In this document: positions 25,273 to 34,458 of the stretch, one piece after another
Numbering within the stretch: the stretch's first letter is position 1
Layout: each line of letters begins with the position of its first letter
NCBI GenBank assembly: GCA_964468045.1
Contig: CAYXTO010000005.1
Coordinates: forward strand, 1 to 64,000
Direction of reading: 5' to 3'
Length of the DNA: 64,000 nt
Source: JAWKXU01 sp964468045
GTDB lineage: Bacteria; Pseudomonadota; Alphaproteobacteria; Sphingomonadales; Sphingomonadaceae
Notes under the pieces: model-generated
Told to the model about the DNA's origin: nothing
Databases searched by the model: none
What the model saw: the letters and a program-made list of their open reading frames with translations, nothing else
Made by a program: the position numbers and the translations under genes

Positions 25273-25715
25273 TTCGATCCCCTGTCATGGAGAGCGCGTC
25301 GTCACGGAGCGCGGCTCGACAGAGTATGGGGGACATAGGCATTTGGGCAAATTGAACTGCTGCAAGTTTCGAAAGAATAATACTGCCGGTTTCGGAATAT
25401 AATCGAATATAGATACAGTTTCATATCAAATCGTCTCGACTCTCATAAATCTGGTAAAAACGACTAGTTTCGGCATTGAGATTCCTATTTTGGAATCATC
25501 TGGGTTTTATGAGATACATTATCTGTTTTCAACAAAGTTGATCCTTGTGGAACTAAGTTGATCTATAGCGGAATTTCACTTCCGCTCCCGGTTGCGCTTC
25601 GTTTCGCGACCATTCATCCAAACATCGACTTCGATTGAACGGACAGATTCGCCGCTCCTTCGAAGTTCCATCTTCAATTGAGCCGGCGCCATCAACGCCG
25701 AACAGGGAGTCGTGC
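25273..25715. promoter_or_regulatory. AT-rich control region of the transfer operon
   Basis: This spacer between the XRE gene and the first transfer gene contains no convincing ORF and is much AT-richer than the rest of the window, especially 25360-25560. It contains GATTCC-tattttGGAATC (25480-25497) and a tandem AAC(a/t)AAGTTGATC pair with a 20-bp period. It should contain divergent promoters for the regulator and the conjugation operon. An oriT here cannot be excluded. Confidence 0.5.
25531..25563. repeat. Two 13-bp direct repeats, 20-bp period
   Basis: AACaAAGTTGATC (25531-25543) and AACtAAGTTGATC (25551-25563) differ at one base and are spaced two helical turns apart, so bound protein dimers would lie on the same face. 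This is a candidate operator or activator site for the transfer operon. Confidence 0.5.
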
Positions 25716-26012
25716 ATGACGAAGCCGATTATCGGCGCGATCGCTGCTGCCCTGGCGAGCCTCATCAGCTCGCCGGGCATGGCGCGGAGCGACCAGAAAG
25801 CACCGCCGATGGTAGAACCGAGCCGTATCGTGGAAACGCCCAGCGGGTTCGCGATCTGCACCTGCGCTTCGACCTGCTCGGGCAAGAGCGGCACCTCAGG
25901 CGACCAGGGCAAGCGCCCGACCACGATCCGCGTCGGCGCAACCGTCCGCCTCGATCCTTCCCTGGTCCCGGCCTCCGGCCAGTCCGCAAAGGTAACCCCC
26001 CATGCGCAATAA
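25716..26012 (+). CDS. Small secreted protein at the head of the transfer operon
   Basis: 98 residues with a signal-peptide-like N-terminus (MTKPIIGAIAAALASLISSPGMA, hydrophobic ~5-22) and two or three cysteines in a short CTCASTCSGKSG stretch. ATG at 25716 has AGGGAG about 9 bases upstream; an upstream in-frame start at 25635 is less likely. It overlaps the DsbC-like gene by 11 bases. No family recognised. Since the next gene is a disulfide isomerase, its cysteines may be a substrate, which is speculation. Confidence 0.6.
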   Translation: MTKPIIGAIAAALASLISSPGMARSDQKAPPMVEPSRIVETPSGFAICTCASTCSGKSGTSGDQGKRPTTIRVGATVRLDPSLVPASGQSAKVTPHAQ

Positions 26013-26775
26013 TCGGTTCAAGCATCTCCTGACGATCCTGTCGCTCGGCGTCACCCTGCCGACGACGGCTCAGGCGCAGGCCGACCCTGCGCTTTCAGTT
26101 GCGATGGAAGAAGCTCAGCAGCAGCTCCAGCAGACCTTTACCAACCTCCAGTTCGAGGATTTCGGCCCGTCTCCGGTCAAAGGACCGATCTATCAGGCCA
26201 GTGCTGGCGGACGCATTGTCTATTATGCACCCGACAGCGAGCATATTCTGTTCGCCGCGGTCTATGATCGCAACGGCATCAACGTCACCGCGCTCACGCA
26301 GGATGCGACGGCGCGCAAGAAGCTCGCCGGGATCGACACGAGCAAGGCGCTCGCGCTTGGCCCGGCTAGCGCGCCGACCGTCATCGAGTTCACCGATCCC
26401 GACTGTCCCTATTGCCGCGCGCTCGATCGCTTCTGGGCGGCCAAGGCCGCCGAGGGCAAGCCCATTCGTCGACTGATCTTCTTCGTCAGCGGTATCCATC
26501 CCGAAGCCGCAGCCAAGGCCGAGCACATCCATTGCTCCACCGACAAGGAGGCCGCGTTCGACGCGATCTATGCCGGTGCGGCGCCTGCTGTGCTGCGGAC
26601 ATGTCCCGAAGGCGCGGCCCGGGTCCGGGCTGACGCGGACATCGTCGCCAAGATCGGCGTCACCGGTACGCCCACGATCATCGCGGACGGCAAACTGATT
26701 TCCGGGTTCCAGCAGGCCGAACTCGAAGAGTTTCTGAACGAGCAGGCGAAGGCGCGGCCCGATGAGAAGCGCTGA
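26002..26775 (+). CDS. DsbC-like thiol:disulfide interchange protein
   Basis: 257 residues with a signal peptide (cleavage near AQAQA), an N-terminal DsbC/G dimerisation-like domain (~30-110) and a thioredoxin domain with active site CPYC at 135-138 plus cis-Pro in GVTGTPTII. Conjugative F-like and IncH/SXT systems often encode such a periplasmic isomerase (DsbC/TrbB/HtdT type) to fold the cysteine-rich TraN, TraU and TraH. It overlaps the gene before it. Confidence 0.88.
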   Translation: MRNNRFKHLLTILSLGVTLPTTAQAQADPALSVAMEEAQQQLQQTFTNLQFEDFGPSPVKGPIYQASAGGRIVYYAPDSEHILFAAVYDRNGINVTALTQDATARKKLAGIDTSKALALGPASAPTVIEFTDPDCPYCRALDRFWAAKAAEGKPIRRLIFFVSGIHPEAAAKAEHIHCSTDKEAAFDAIYAGAAPAVLRTCPEGAARVRADADIVAKIGVTGTPTIIADGKLISGFQQAELEEFLNEQAKARPDEKR

Positions 26776-26971
26776 CCTGACCTCGCCCCCATTCATGGCG
26801 GCCGCGCGCGGTCCCGTGGTCCTGCATGTCGCAGGCAGCACGGCGCGGCGGACCGGAATGCCGGCGGCCATGGCCCAATCGGGCCGTCCAGCCATGCCGC
26901 CGGCCGACAGCGATCCCGATCGATGCCGGCAGGCAGTCACCAGGACGGCCCATATTGCACGGAGCAAGTCC

Positions 26972-27286
26972 ATGATCAGAAAGATCGGCAACCGGGTCGT
27001 CTCGGTCGCCAATGTCGGCATCCCTTTGGCTGCCTTCGCCCTCGTCAGCGGTGGCGCCCACGCGTTCACCGCTCCGACGACCGGCGACCTTGGCTACGAC
27101 ATCTACGATATCGTCGTGAACAAGGGTGTGAAGGGACCGCTTGGGTTCGTCGGCGGGGTCGCCGCGTTCCTGTTCGGCGTGTCGCGCCTGTTCAGCAACG
27201 TGATGGTGGGCATCCCCACCATCGTTGCCGCGGTCTGCCTCATCAAGTCCGACACCATCCTCCAGTCCTTCGGAATGGTGATCTGA
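26972..27286 (+). CDS. TraA-like F-type pilin
   Basis: About 104 residues from ATG 26972 (GGAG ~9 bases upstream). A positive N-terminus (MIRKIGNRV) and long hydrophobic leader ending AHAF are followed by a mature region with two hydrophobic helices joined by a short basic loop (GVSRLFSN), the plan of VirB2/TraA pilins. Its place directly before traL supports this. The frame is open from 26762, but the 70-residue extra N-terminus looks non-coding. Identity rests on size, topology and position. Confidence 0.75.
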   Translation: MIRKIGNRVVSVANVGIPLAAFALVSGGAHAFTAPTTGDLGYDIYDIVVNKGVKGPLGFVGGVAAFLFGVSRLFSNVMVGIPTIVAAVCLIKSDTILQSFGMVI

Positions 27287-27417
27287 CAGTTTCTGCCCGC
27301 GCGCGCCGGCACTGGCGCGCGCGGGACCATCGAACCTGGGCGCACAGGCGCCCCGGCAACCACCCCGCAGAATCCATCGGCTTCGCGGGGCGGTCTTGAA
27401 GCAAGAGGAGAAGGCTC

Positions 27418-27684
27418 GTGGACGAGCGACTGCCCCAATATCTGCACAAACCGGTCCAGATCCTGTGGTTTGGTTCGGACGAATTCGTGCTGGTGATCAC
27501 GATCATCTTCGTCGCCGTCATCGTCGGCGGGATGCTCGGTTGGGCGCTCATCGCGGGCCTTCTTCTTTTCGTGCCGTGGCTGCGCACCAAGCCGCGCGGG
27601 TTCATCCCGCATCTGGCCTGGCGCTGGGGACTCGTGGGCTTCCGCAACTATCCGGGTCCGACGCAGACCCGGTTCTTCGAGTGA
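27418..27684 (+). CDS. traL: Conjugation pilus assembly protein TraL
   Basis: 88 residues, close to F TraL (91). It has the opening YLHKPVQILWFGSDEF and one or two membrane segments (~25-52) before a basic tail. GTG start with AGAGGAGAAGG upstream. Part of the mating-pair-formation core at the inner membrane. The gene leads directly into traE with an 8-base gap. Confidence 0.88.
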   Translation: MDERLPQYLHKPVQILWFGSDEFVLVITIIFVAVIVGGMLGWALIAGLLLFVPWLRTKPRGFIPHLAWRWGLVGFRNYPGPTQTRFFE

Positions 27685-27692
27685 GGTGGCCG

Positions 27693-28325
27693 ATGTTCCG
27701 CCGCTCCAAACGCGCGCCCGACGATCTGTTGGCCGGCAAGCCGGCGAGCTACGGCATCCACCGCTATCTTCAGGGCTCGAGCAACCTGTTCGAGGAGAAC
27801 CGGCTGCTCAAGGTCGCGGTCGCCGGCCTGTTCGGTATCTCGGCCGTGCTCGGCACGCTGATCTACACCTCGGCGAACAATACGCGCACGGTGGTCGTAC
27901 CGTTTGGCGCGGGCGGCGATCTCTACGTGACAGGCTCGAAGCCGTCCGAAGCCTATATGCGGACGATCACACGCAACCTGGTGTCGCTGTCGGGCACTTA
28001 TTCGGCTTATTCGGCCGACCGGCAGTTCCAGGAACTGCTCAGCATCACGCATCCCTCCGCCTATAACAGCCTGCGCGACAGCCTCAACCGGCTGCTCGAC
28101 GAGATGGCCGACAATCCCACGCTCTCGATCGCGACCTACATCCGTCCCGACCAGCCCGTGACCTGGACGACCCAGGAGATCCTTGTGCCGGTCGAGAAGG
28201 TCCGCGTGATCGGCGGCGTGATCCGCAAGTTCCGCGGCAATCTGCGGATCCGATACGCGATCGACAATGGCCGCTTCTGGCTGGTCGCCCTTTCCGAGGA
28301 AAATTTCGATGCGAACCCCCGCTAA
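27693..28325 (+). CDS. traE: Conjugation pilus assembly protein TraE
   Basis: 210 residues, VirB8-like TraE. A membrane anchor near residues 40-60 (VAVAGLFGISAVLGTLIY) is followed by a periplasmic domain. It scaffolds the inner-membrane part of the F-type secretion channel. GAGG precedes the ATG. Its end overlaps the traK start by 17 bases. Confidence 0.88.
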   Translation: MFRRSKRAPDDLLAGKPASYGIHRYLQGSSNLFEENRLLKVAVAGLFGISAVLGTLIYTSANNTRTVVVPFGAGGDLYVTGSKPSEAYMRTITRNLVSLSGTYSAYSADRQFQELLSITHPSAYNSLRDSLNRLLDEMADNPTLSIATYIRPDQPVTWTTQEILVPVEKVRVIGGVIRKFRGNLRIRYAIDNGRFWLVALSEENFDANPR

Positions 28326-29067
28326 AGGATTGCTGGTGCTCGGCCTGGTGCTGGCGCCGCTGCCCGCCGCCGCGCAGACGATCGTCGCGCTGCCCGATCA
28401 GACCAGCACGATCCGGCTGTCCAACCGCGACATCAACCATGTCATCTGCGCGGGCGGCGAGATCGAGGACATCAAGTTCTCGGCCGAGAAGGCCATCGCG
28501 GTCGAACGTGCCGGCTCCAACGCCTGGATCAAGTTCCTGGTGCGCGAGATCGACGATTCCGGCGCGGTGACCCGCACCTTCGTCACCGTGCCGTCGGAGT
28601 TCTTCATCACCTGCAACGGGGCGGTCTATGCGCTCTATGCCGAGCCGTCCGACATCCCGGCGCAGACGGTGATGCTTCAGGCCGGCACCGCGCAGCGCTC
28701 GCGGGCGAACGAGGAACTGCTGGGACCGCTGGTCGAGGAAGAGCGCGCGGTCTCGATCACGCTTTCCATGCTACAGGACCGGATTCCGGCGAGCTTCACC
28801 GCGGTCGCGCCACGCTCGGATCGTTTGCGCCTCGCCAATCTGGCGGAGGCCCAAATCGACGAACGTCGCCGCGTCGAGATCGAGGGTTCCGGCCTCTCCG
28901 CGTCCGAGTATCTCGTAACCGCGATCGCCGATGTCACGCTCGACGAACGCAGCTTCCTGACGCCCGAGCTGGGCGCGAACATCTTCGCCGTCACGCTCGA
29001 TCGCACGATCCTCAAGCCAGGCGAGACCGCGCGGCTGATCGTCATTCGTCGGGGAGCCGCCCAATGA
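28309..29067 (+). CDS. traK: Outer-membrane core secretin-like protein TraK
   Basis: 252 residues with a clear signal peptide (cleaved after AAAQ) and a beta-rich periplasmic body, corresponding to VirB9/TraK. With TraV and TraB it forms the outer-membrane core ring of the channel. Start at 28309 has GAGG about 8 bases upstream. It overlaps traB by 4 bases (ATGA). Confidence 0.85.
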   Translation: MRTPAKGLLVLGLVLAPLPAAAQTIVALPDQTSTIRLSNRDINHVICAGGEIEDIKFSAEKAIAVERAGSNAWIKFLVREIDDSGAVTRTFVTVPSEFFITCNGAVYALYAEPSDIPAQTVMLQAGTAQRSRANEELLGPLVEEERAVSITLSMLQDRIPASFTAVAPRSDRLRLANLAEAQIDERRRVEIEGSGLSASEYLVTAIADVTLDERSFLTPELGANIFAVTLDRTILKPGETARLIVIRRGAAQ

Positions 29068-30353
29068 GCCCCGCCGACGAACCCACAGGCCCGGCCGATA
29101 CCGGCGCGCCGACCAGCTACCGCGAGCATCTCGCCGCGCAGGCACGGGGCGACGCGCAAGCGCCCGAGCGCGGTCCAGCCCTGCTCGACATGCGGGCGCG
29201 CTGGGCGTCGTTCAATTCCCGGCAGCAGCTCCGCCTCAAGCAACTGGGCGTCGCCGGCATCGTCGGCCTGCTGGGCGCCGGACTCTATGTGGCGAGCGGC
29301 AATCCGCCGCAGGACGCCGATGCGCCCGCCGCCTCCAAACTCGACATGGGCGCGGGTCTGCGCGGCGACAGCCTCGAGATCAAACTGAGCGGGGACCTGA
29401 AGAAGATCCTCGACGGCCAATCGCTGCTCGGCGACCGGATCACCGCGATCGAGGAAGGCAAGATCCTCCCTGGCGCGGGAAGCGGGGCGGGCGGCGACCT
29501 TCCCCCCGCGCTGGAGGGAGATGCGCCCGCATTCCCCGAGCCGCCCAACACGAGCGATCTCGATCCGTCGATGACGGCGCCCCCGGCCATTCCCTCGGCG
29601 CCTCCCGCGCCGCCTGCGCCGCCGGTCGAGAAGACGGTCGGCGCGATCGGCGCCGCGACCAGCCCGGTCGCGGCCGGCGACGGGGCAGCGGGCGCTAAAA
29701 AAAAGACCCGGACGATCTATTTGCCGCCTGGTTTCATGAAGGCGCGGCTGCTGACCGGGATCGACGCGCTGGCCAGCCGGGACGCGACCAGCAATCCCGA
29801 ACCGCTGATCGCCCGCGTCCAAGCGCCCGCCGTGCTCCCCAATGATGTGAAGGCGAACCTTGCCGGGTGCTTCGTCATCGGCAATGCGACCGGGAGCCTC
29901 GCCAAGGAGCGGGTCGAAATCCAGCTCGTCTCGCTCTCCTGCGTCGATTTCGACGAACGCTCGGTGGTCGATCAGCCCATCAAGGGCTTCTTCGTCGATG
30001 CCGACGGCAAGAAAGGCTTGTCGGGCAAGGTCGTCACCCGCGCCGGTGCGGCGCTCGCCCGCGCCTTCATCGCCGGCACCATCACCGGGATCGCCGATAC
30101 CGTCGAGAATACGGTGGGCGACGTCTCCACCTCGGCGCTGGGCTCGGTGCGCAGCTTCGATGCGGGCGACGCCGCCAAAGCCGGCATTGCCGGCGGGCTC
30201 TCGCGATCGTCGGAGAAGCTCACCGATTTCTATCTCGACCTTGCCCGTCAGGCCGGTCCGATCGTCGAGGTCGGCGCGGCGAAGGACGTCGTCGTCGTGA
30301 TCCAAGAGGGCGTGTCCCTCGAAATCAAGCCAACCGCGGGCGCGAAGTTCTGA
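29064..30353 (+). CDS. traB: Core complex protein TraB (VirB10-like)
   Basis: 429 residues. One membrane helix near residues 58-78 (LGVAGIVGLLGAGLYVASG) follows a cytoplasmic N-terminus. A proline-rich periplasmic linker (~172-192, APPAIPSAPPAPPAPP) is followed by a VirB10/TrbI domain from ~210 (TIYLPPGFMKARLLTGIDA). It spans the envelope and couples the inner membrane to the TraV-TraK ring. The last base overlaps the frame of the next coding region. Confidence 0.9.
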   Translation: MSPADEPTGPADTGAPTSYREHLAAQARGDAQAPERGPALLDMRARWASFNSRQQLRLKQLGVAGIVGLLGAGLYVASGNPPQDADAPAASKLDMGAGLRGDSLEIKLSGDLKKILDGQSLLGDRITAIEEGKILPGAGSGAGGDLPPALEGDAPAFPEPPNTSDLDPSMTAPPAIPSAPPAPPAPPVEKTVGAIGAATSPVAAGDGAAGAKKKTRTIYLPPGFMKARLLTGIDALASRDATSNPEPLIARVQAPAVLPNDVKANLAGCFVIGNATGSLAKERVEIQLVSLSCVDFDERSVVDQPIKGFFVDADGKKGLSGKVVTRAGAALARAFIAGTITGIADTVENTVGDVSTSALGSVRSFDAGDAAKAGIAGGLSRSSEKLTDFYLDLARQAGPIVEVGAAKDVVVVIQEGVSLEIKPTAGAKF

Positions 30354-30388
30354 TGCGCGCCCATCCTCGCATTCAGGGAGCCAGTCCC

Positions 30389-30970
30389 ATGCCCCAGACG
30401 CAACGCCGGCGCGCCCTACGCGTCGCTGCCCTCATCCTCATTCTCCCCGCGCTTACCACCCTGGGCGGCTGCGCGACGCTGGGATCGGTGATGTCGCCCT
30501 ACAGCGAGAAATTCTCGTGCAAGAATGACGATCATGGCCAGTGCATCCACCCCGACAAGGCCTATGCCGACGCGGTGGCCGGTGCGACGTCGAAGTCGGA
30601 CCCCGCCGTCACGAACGACAAGGCCATGCTGCGCGAGCGCGGCGGCAAGCGTAACGCCGGCCGGAGCCGCAATGATCCTCAGGCTTATGCCGGCTACCGG
30701 GAGAGCGTCTATCGCGAGCTTCAGGGGCTGATCGACCAGCCGGTCACGCCGATGCTGAAGCCCCCGCGGACGATCCGCACGCTGATCCTGCCCTATGCCG
30801 ACCAGCATCGGCCTGACCGGCTCTACATGCAGCGCTATGTCTTCTCGATCCTTGAGCGCCCGCAATGGGTGGTCGGTGACTATCTGGTCACCCCGCAATC
30901 GTCATCCTCGCGCGTACCGATCCTCGAACAGGTGCGCGAGCGTGCCGCGGGCGAAGGCGAACAGCCATGA
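30389..30970 (+). CDS. traV: Outer-membrane lipoprotein TraV
   Basis: 193 residues, VirB7-like but longer. Signal peptide with lipobox LGGC (Cys ~27), then F-TraV-like cysteines (EKFSCKNDDHGQCIHP). Start ATG 30389 has GGGAG ~9 bases upstream; an in-frame ATG at 30353 would give a longer, less typical leader. It anchors the core ring in the outer membrane. Overlaps traC by 4 bases. Confidence 0.87.
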   Translation: MPQTQRRRALRVAALILILPALTTLGGCATLGSVMSPYSEKFSCKNDDHGQCIHPDKAYADAVAGATSKSDPAVTNDKAMLRERGGKRNAGRSRNDPQAYAGYRESVYRELQGLIDQPVTPMLKPPRTIRTLILPYADQHRPDRLYMQRYVFSILERPQWVVGDYLVTPQSSSSRVPILEQVRERAAGEGEQP

Positions 30971-33480
30971 GCGCGCTGGTCGATCAGCGTGACGGCATGA
31001 CGCTGGCGCGGCTGCGCCAGAGCGTCTCGCGCGACAGCTTTTCCGACTTCCTGCCGCTCGTCGCGTGGGTCGAGGAAGAGGAAGCCTTCCTCTGTATCGA
31101 CGATGGCTGGGGCTATGCGTGGGAGCTGGTGCCGTCGGCCTATATGTTCGCGCACGTCCATGAAGCGCTGCTCGGCCTGCTCAACGTCCATTTCCCAGAA
31201 GGCACGGTGCTCCAAATCCATAGCTTCGCCGATCCGCTGATCGACGATGCGCTCGATGCCTATCTCGATCTCAAGACCCGGCCCGACCCGCTGATCCAGG
31301 CGTCGGCGCGGCGCACCTTCGACTATCTCCGCCAGGGCACCGCCGGCCTCAAGGCCCTGCACGGTATCCCCGTGCGCGACTTCCGCACCTTCCTGTCTGT
31401 CAAGACGCGCGTGCCGATGGACCATGACCTCAAGCGCCAGATCGAGGAGCAACTGGCCAAGCTCGGCATCCGCAAGCTGCCGCCGCAGGAACTGGTCTCC
31501 TTCTATCGCCGCATCTTCAACGGCGTGTTCGACCATGCCCCCGGCGTTTTCTCGCAAGGCGACGAAACCCGCCCGGTCCCGGTCCGCAAGCAGATCATCG
31601 ACGCCGGGCCGTCCTTCGCCTTCGAAGGCCCGGAGGTGTTTCTCGGCAATCAGGTGGCGCGCTGCCTGACGCCGAAGTCCCCGCCGCGCCGGATCACCGC
31701 CGAGCGCGCCAATCGCCTGACCGGCGGCATGCGCGGGAGCGCCGAGGACAGCGACCAGATCGGCGGGCCGTTCCTGTTCACCCTCAATGTCCTGTTCGAC
31801 CAGTCGGCCTTCGAGATCCACAAGCGCGCCCAGATCCTCTCGGCGCAGAAGGCGGCGGGCAGCTTCGCGGTCGAAGTCGGCAAGCAGATCGAGGAGATCG
31901 GCTGGGTGCTCGACGAGATCGGCAACAGCCGCTTCGTCTCGGTGATCCCGACGATGTGGGTGTTCGGCCAGACGCGCAGCCAGGCCCGCGAGATGGCGGC
32001 GCGCGCCAAGCGCCTCTGGGAATCCGAGCCGCTCCCCTGGATGGTTCAGGAGGAAAGCTATCTCAATCCGATCCTGCTGTCGGCGAGCCTGCCCTTCGGC
32101 CTCTACCCGGAGAAGCGCACGATACGAATGCTCCAGCGCGATTTCCGCGTGCCGGCGCGCGCGGCCGTGCTGATGTCGCCGATCCAGACCGATTTCCGGG
32201 GCGGAGGCCGGCCGGCGCTGCTCTATGCCGGACGCAAGGGCCAGCTCGTCACGCTCGATCTGTTCGATCCGCGCATCAACAATTATAATTTCGTCGTCTC
32301 GGCGGAATCCGGTGCGGGCAAGAGCTTCCTGCTCAACAACCTCTGCCAGCAATATTTCGCGCAGAACGCGCTGATCCGCATCATCGATATCGGCGGTTCT
32401 TATCGCAAGCTCTGCACGCTCTGCTCGGGTCGCTACATTGACCTCGGCGAAGAGCATCTCGTTCTCAATCCGTTTGACCTGGGCTTGGCGCTCGACGGCG
32501 ATGACCGCGAATCCGCGATCTCGATGGCCGTCGCGATCGTCGCGGAAATGGCCAATGCCGCGACGCGCAAGCCGGTCACGACCAGCGAATGGAACCTGCT
32601 GAAGTCCGCCGTGCAATGGGCGATCGACAGCGGGCGGGCGGAAGCCGGGATCGATGCGGTGCGCGAATGGCTCGGCGCCTATCCCGCCAATACGACGTCG
32701 GATCTCGACCGCGTCGACCATCTGGTCCCGACCGCGCGCGAACTGGCGTTCAACCTGCGCGATTTCGGGTCTGACGGCGCTTACGGCCATTATTTCAACG
32801 GGCCATCGACCTTCGACATATCGAGCGACGAGTTCGTGGTGCTCGAACTCGAGCGGCTGAAGGCCATGCCCGACCTCTTCAACGTGGTCATCATGGTCGT
32901 CGTCAACGCGGTGACGCAGGAACTCTATCTCTCGGCACGCGACCGGCCACGCTTCGTGCTGTGCGACGAAGCCGCACAGTTCATGACCCGTAGCGACGGA
33001 CAGGACCTTTCCCGTCTCGCCGAGGCCTTCAGCCAGGGCTATCGCCGGGCGCGCAAATATCGCGGCAGCTTCGGTATCGTGCTCCAGAGCATGAACGACC
33101 TGATGCTGTTCGGCGGCACCGGCCAGGTGATCCTCGAAAATGCCGCCACGCGCTTCCTCTTGCAGGGCTCGACCTATGACAAGGCGGTCGACAACAAGAT
33201 CCTCGACTATTCCGGCTTCGTCCTCGACCTCCTGAAATCGGTCCGCAACAACAAGCCCAATTATTCGGAAGTCTTCATCGACTCACCCCTTGGGCTCGGC
33301 ATCGCCCGGCTTGTCGTCGATCCGTTCAGTTACTGGATCAACACCTCCGCGCCGGATGAAGTCGCGGCCTTCGAGGCGCTGGTGCGCGCGGGCAGCTCGC
33401 CGCTCGAAGCGGTCTGCAAGCTCGCCGGGGTCGATCCCGCCGACATCCTGTCGCCTGGCGGCGCGGGCAGGAGGCTGTGA
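30967..33480 (+). CDS. traC: Type IV secretion ATPase TraC (VirB4-like)
   Basis: 837 residues (F TraC is 875). Walker A SAESGAGKSF lies at ~444-454 and Walker B RFVLCDEAAQF at ~660-670, with the RecA-like conserved block between. The N-terminal TraC_F domain (residues 20-270) has the typical FLPLVAWVEEEEAFLCIDDGWG. It powers pilus assembly at the inner membrane. The stop overlaps the next start by one base. Confidence 0.95.
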   Translation: MSALVDQRDGMTLARLRQSVSRDSFSDFLPLVAWVEEEEAFLCIDDGWGYAWELVPSAYMFAHVHEALLGLLNVHFPEGTVLQIHSFADPLIDDALDAYLDLKTRPDPLIQASARRTFDYLRQGTAGLKALHGIPVRDFRTFLSVKTRVPMDHDLKRQIEEQLAKLGIRKLPPQELVSFYRRIFNGVFDHAPGVFSQGDETRPVPVRKQIIDAGPSFAFEGPEVFLGNQVARCLTPKSPPRRITAERANRLTGGMRGSAEDSDQIGGPFLFTLNVLFDQSAFEIHKRAQILSAQKAAGSFAVEVGKQIEEIGWVLDEIGNSRFVSVIPTMWVFGQTRSQAREMAARAKRLWESEPLPWMVQEESYLNPILLSASLPFGLYPEKRTIRMLQRDFRVPARAAVLMSPIQTDFRGGGRPALLYAGRKGQLVTLDLFDPRINNYNFVVSAESGAGKSFLLNNLCQQYFAQNALIRIIDIGGSYRKLCTLCSGRYIDLGEEHLVLNPFDLGLALDGDDRESAISMAVAIVAEMANAATRKPVTTSEWNLLKSAVQWAIDSGRAEAGIDAVREWLGAYPANTTSDLDRVDHLVPTARELAFNLRDFGSDGAYGHYFNGPSTFDISSDEFVVLELERLKAMPDLFNVVIMVVVNAVTQELYLSARDRPRFVLCDEAAQFMTRSDGQDLSRLAEAFSQGYRRARKYRGSFGIVLQSMNDLMLFGGTGQVILENAATRFLLQGSTYDKAVDNKILDYSGFVLDLLKSVRNNKPNYSEVFIDSPLGLGIARLVVDPFSYWINTSAPDEVAAFEALVRAGSSPLEAVCKLAGVDPADILSPGGAGRRL

Positions 33481-33800
33481 TGCGGACCGCCAAGCCCGAC
33501 GCCGGCCAGATGACGCTCGATCTCAAGCCCGACGATGAACTGGAACGGATCATCGAGGAGCGCGTCGCCGAGCGCGCCGAAGCGCAAGCTTTCATCTGGC
33601 GGTTCCGGCTGATCGTGATCGAGTCGTTCATGCTCGCGACGCTGATGCTGGCAGCTGGCCTCGCGCTCGAACTCCCGGCCACGAAAGTCGTGTTCGGCGC
33701 AGGTGTCGCGGGCGGCTGCTGCTTGCTGACGGGTGTCGCTCTGATCGCCCTGACTAACGCGACGAGCCGCCTTCTTGCAAAGCTCAGGAGGAAATCATGA
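33480..33800 (+). CDS. Small membrane protein between traC and traW (1)
   Basis: 106 residues. An acidic cytoplasmic N-terminus with a helical ELERIIEERVAERAEAQ stretch is followed by two membrane segments (~44-64 and ~67-92) and a basic tail. No Tra family recognised. Its 1-base overlap with traC and 4-base overlap with the next gene tie it to the operon. F has TrbI and others in this interval; this protein does not resemble TrbI by eye. Confidence 0.65.
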   Translation: MRTAKPDAGQMTLDLKPDDELERIIEERVAERAEAQAFIWRFRLIVIESFMLATLMLAAGLALELPATKVVFGAGVAGGCCLLTGVALIALTNATSRLLAKLRRKS

Positions 33801-34225
33801 GCCTGGAGCCGTTCACCTATAATTCGGACACGCATTTGACCGAGGTGCCGCGCGAACCGGACGAAAGCCTGCACGACTATCTGGTTCGGGCCAATCGGAC
33901 CCTGACCCGCCGGGTCAGGATGCTCGCAAGGGCGCGCGACGAGGCGGAATATCTCCAGGCCAGCGAGCGCGCCAACTGGCGGATCGACAGGCTTCTCCTG
34001 ACCTTCGCCGGCCCGATGATCGGCGCTGCCGCCTATGTCGGGCTCGCTTGCGCCGGCATCACCGACGTCGCGCGGGTCGAGTTCATCGCCGGGGTGGTCG
34101 CGGTGGCCGGCATTACCGGCGGACCGTTCGTGCGCGCCGTCGCGACAATCGGCCCCAAAGTCTCGGGCTGGCTCCTCGCGCACCGCTCGCGCCGCGTGCT
34201 GCGCTCGATCGAGAGGCGGCCATGA
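33797..34225 (+). CDS. Small membrane protein between traC and traW (2)
   Basis: 142 residues. The first ~75 are charged and helical (DYLVRANRTLTRRVRMLARA), possibly coiled. Two membrane segments follow (~75-95 GPMIGAAAYVGLACAG and ~98-118) and a basic C-terminus. Overlaps its neighbours by 4 bases on each side. No family recognised; the operon position suggests a part or regulator of the transfer apparatus. Confidence 0.65.
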   Translation: MSLEPFTYNSDTHLTEVPREPDESLHDYLVRANRTLTRRVRMLARARDEAEYLQASERANWRIDRLLLTFAGPMIGAAAYVGLACAGITDVARVEFIAGVVAVAGITGGPFVRAVATIGPKVSGWLLAHRSRRVLRSIERRP

Positions 34226-34458
34226 ACGGCATCTTCTCCGCCGCGCCCTGCCAGTCGTCGATCCGCCTGCTGGTCGGAACGCATCTGATCCTTCTGGTCC
34301 AGGCGTTCCTGCTGATCTGGTCGGGCTTCGATCTCGATGGCACGCGCCCGCTGATCTGGCTCGCGCTGCTGGTCGGCACCACCGGCCTGTGCTGCGCTGG
34401 CTGGGGCGAGAGCCGCAATCCCCCGCCGAGTTGGAGGGAGCGTCGCCGTGGACGATAA
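34222..34458 (+). CDS. Small membrane protein between traC and traW (3)
   Basis: 78 residues with two membrane helices (~14-33 and ~43-60) and a basic Pro/Arg-rich tail. It begins 4 bases inside the previous gene and ends 11 bases inside traW. No family recognised. With its two upstream neighbours it forms a set of three translationally coupled small membrane proteins. Confidence 0.6.
   Translation: MNGIFSAAPCQSSIRLLVGTHLILLVQAFLLIWSGFDLDGTRPLIWLALLVGTTGLCCAGWGESRNPPPSWRERRRGR

Noticed and set aside
30880..32790. Long minus-strand frame opposite traC
   Set aside because: Antisense artefact; TraC Walker motifs are on the plus strand.
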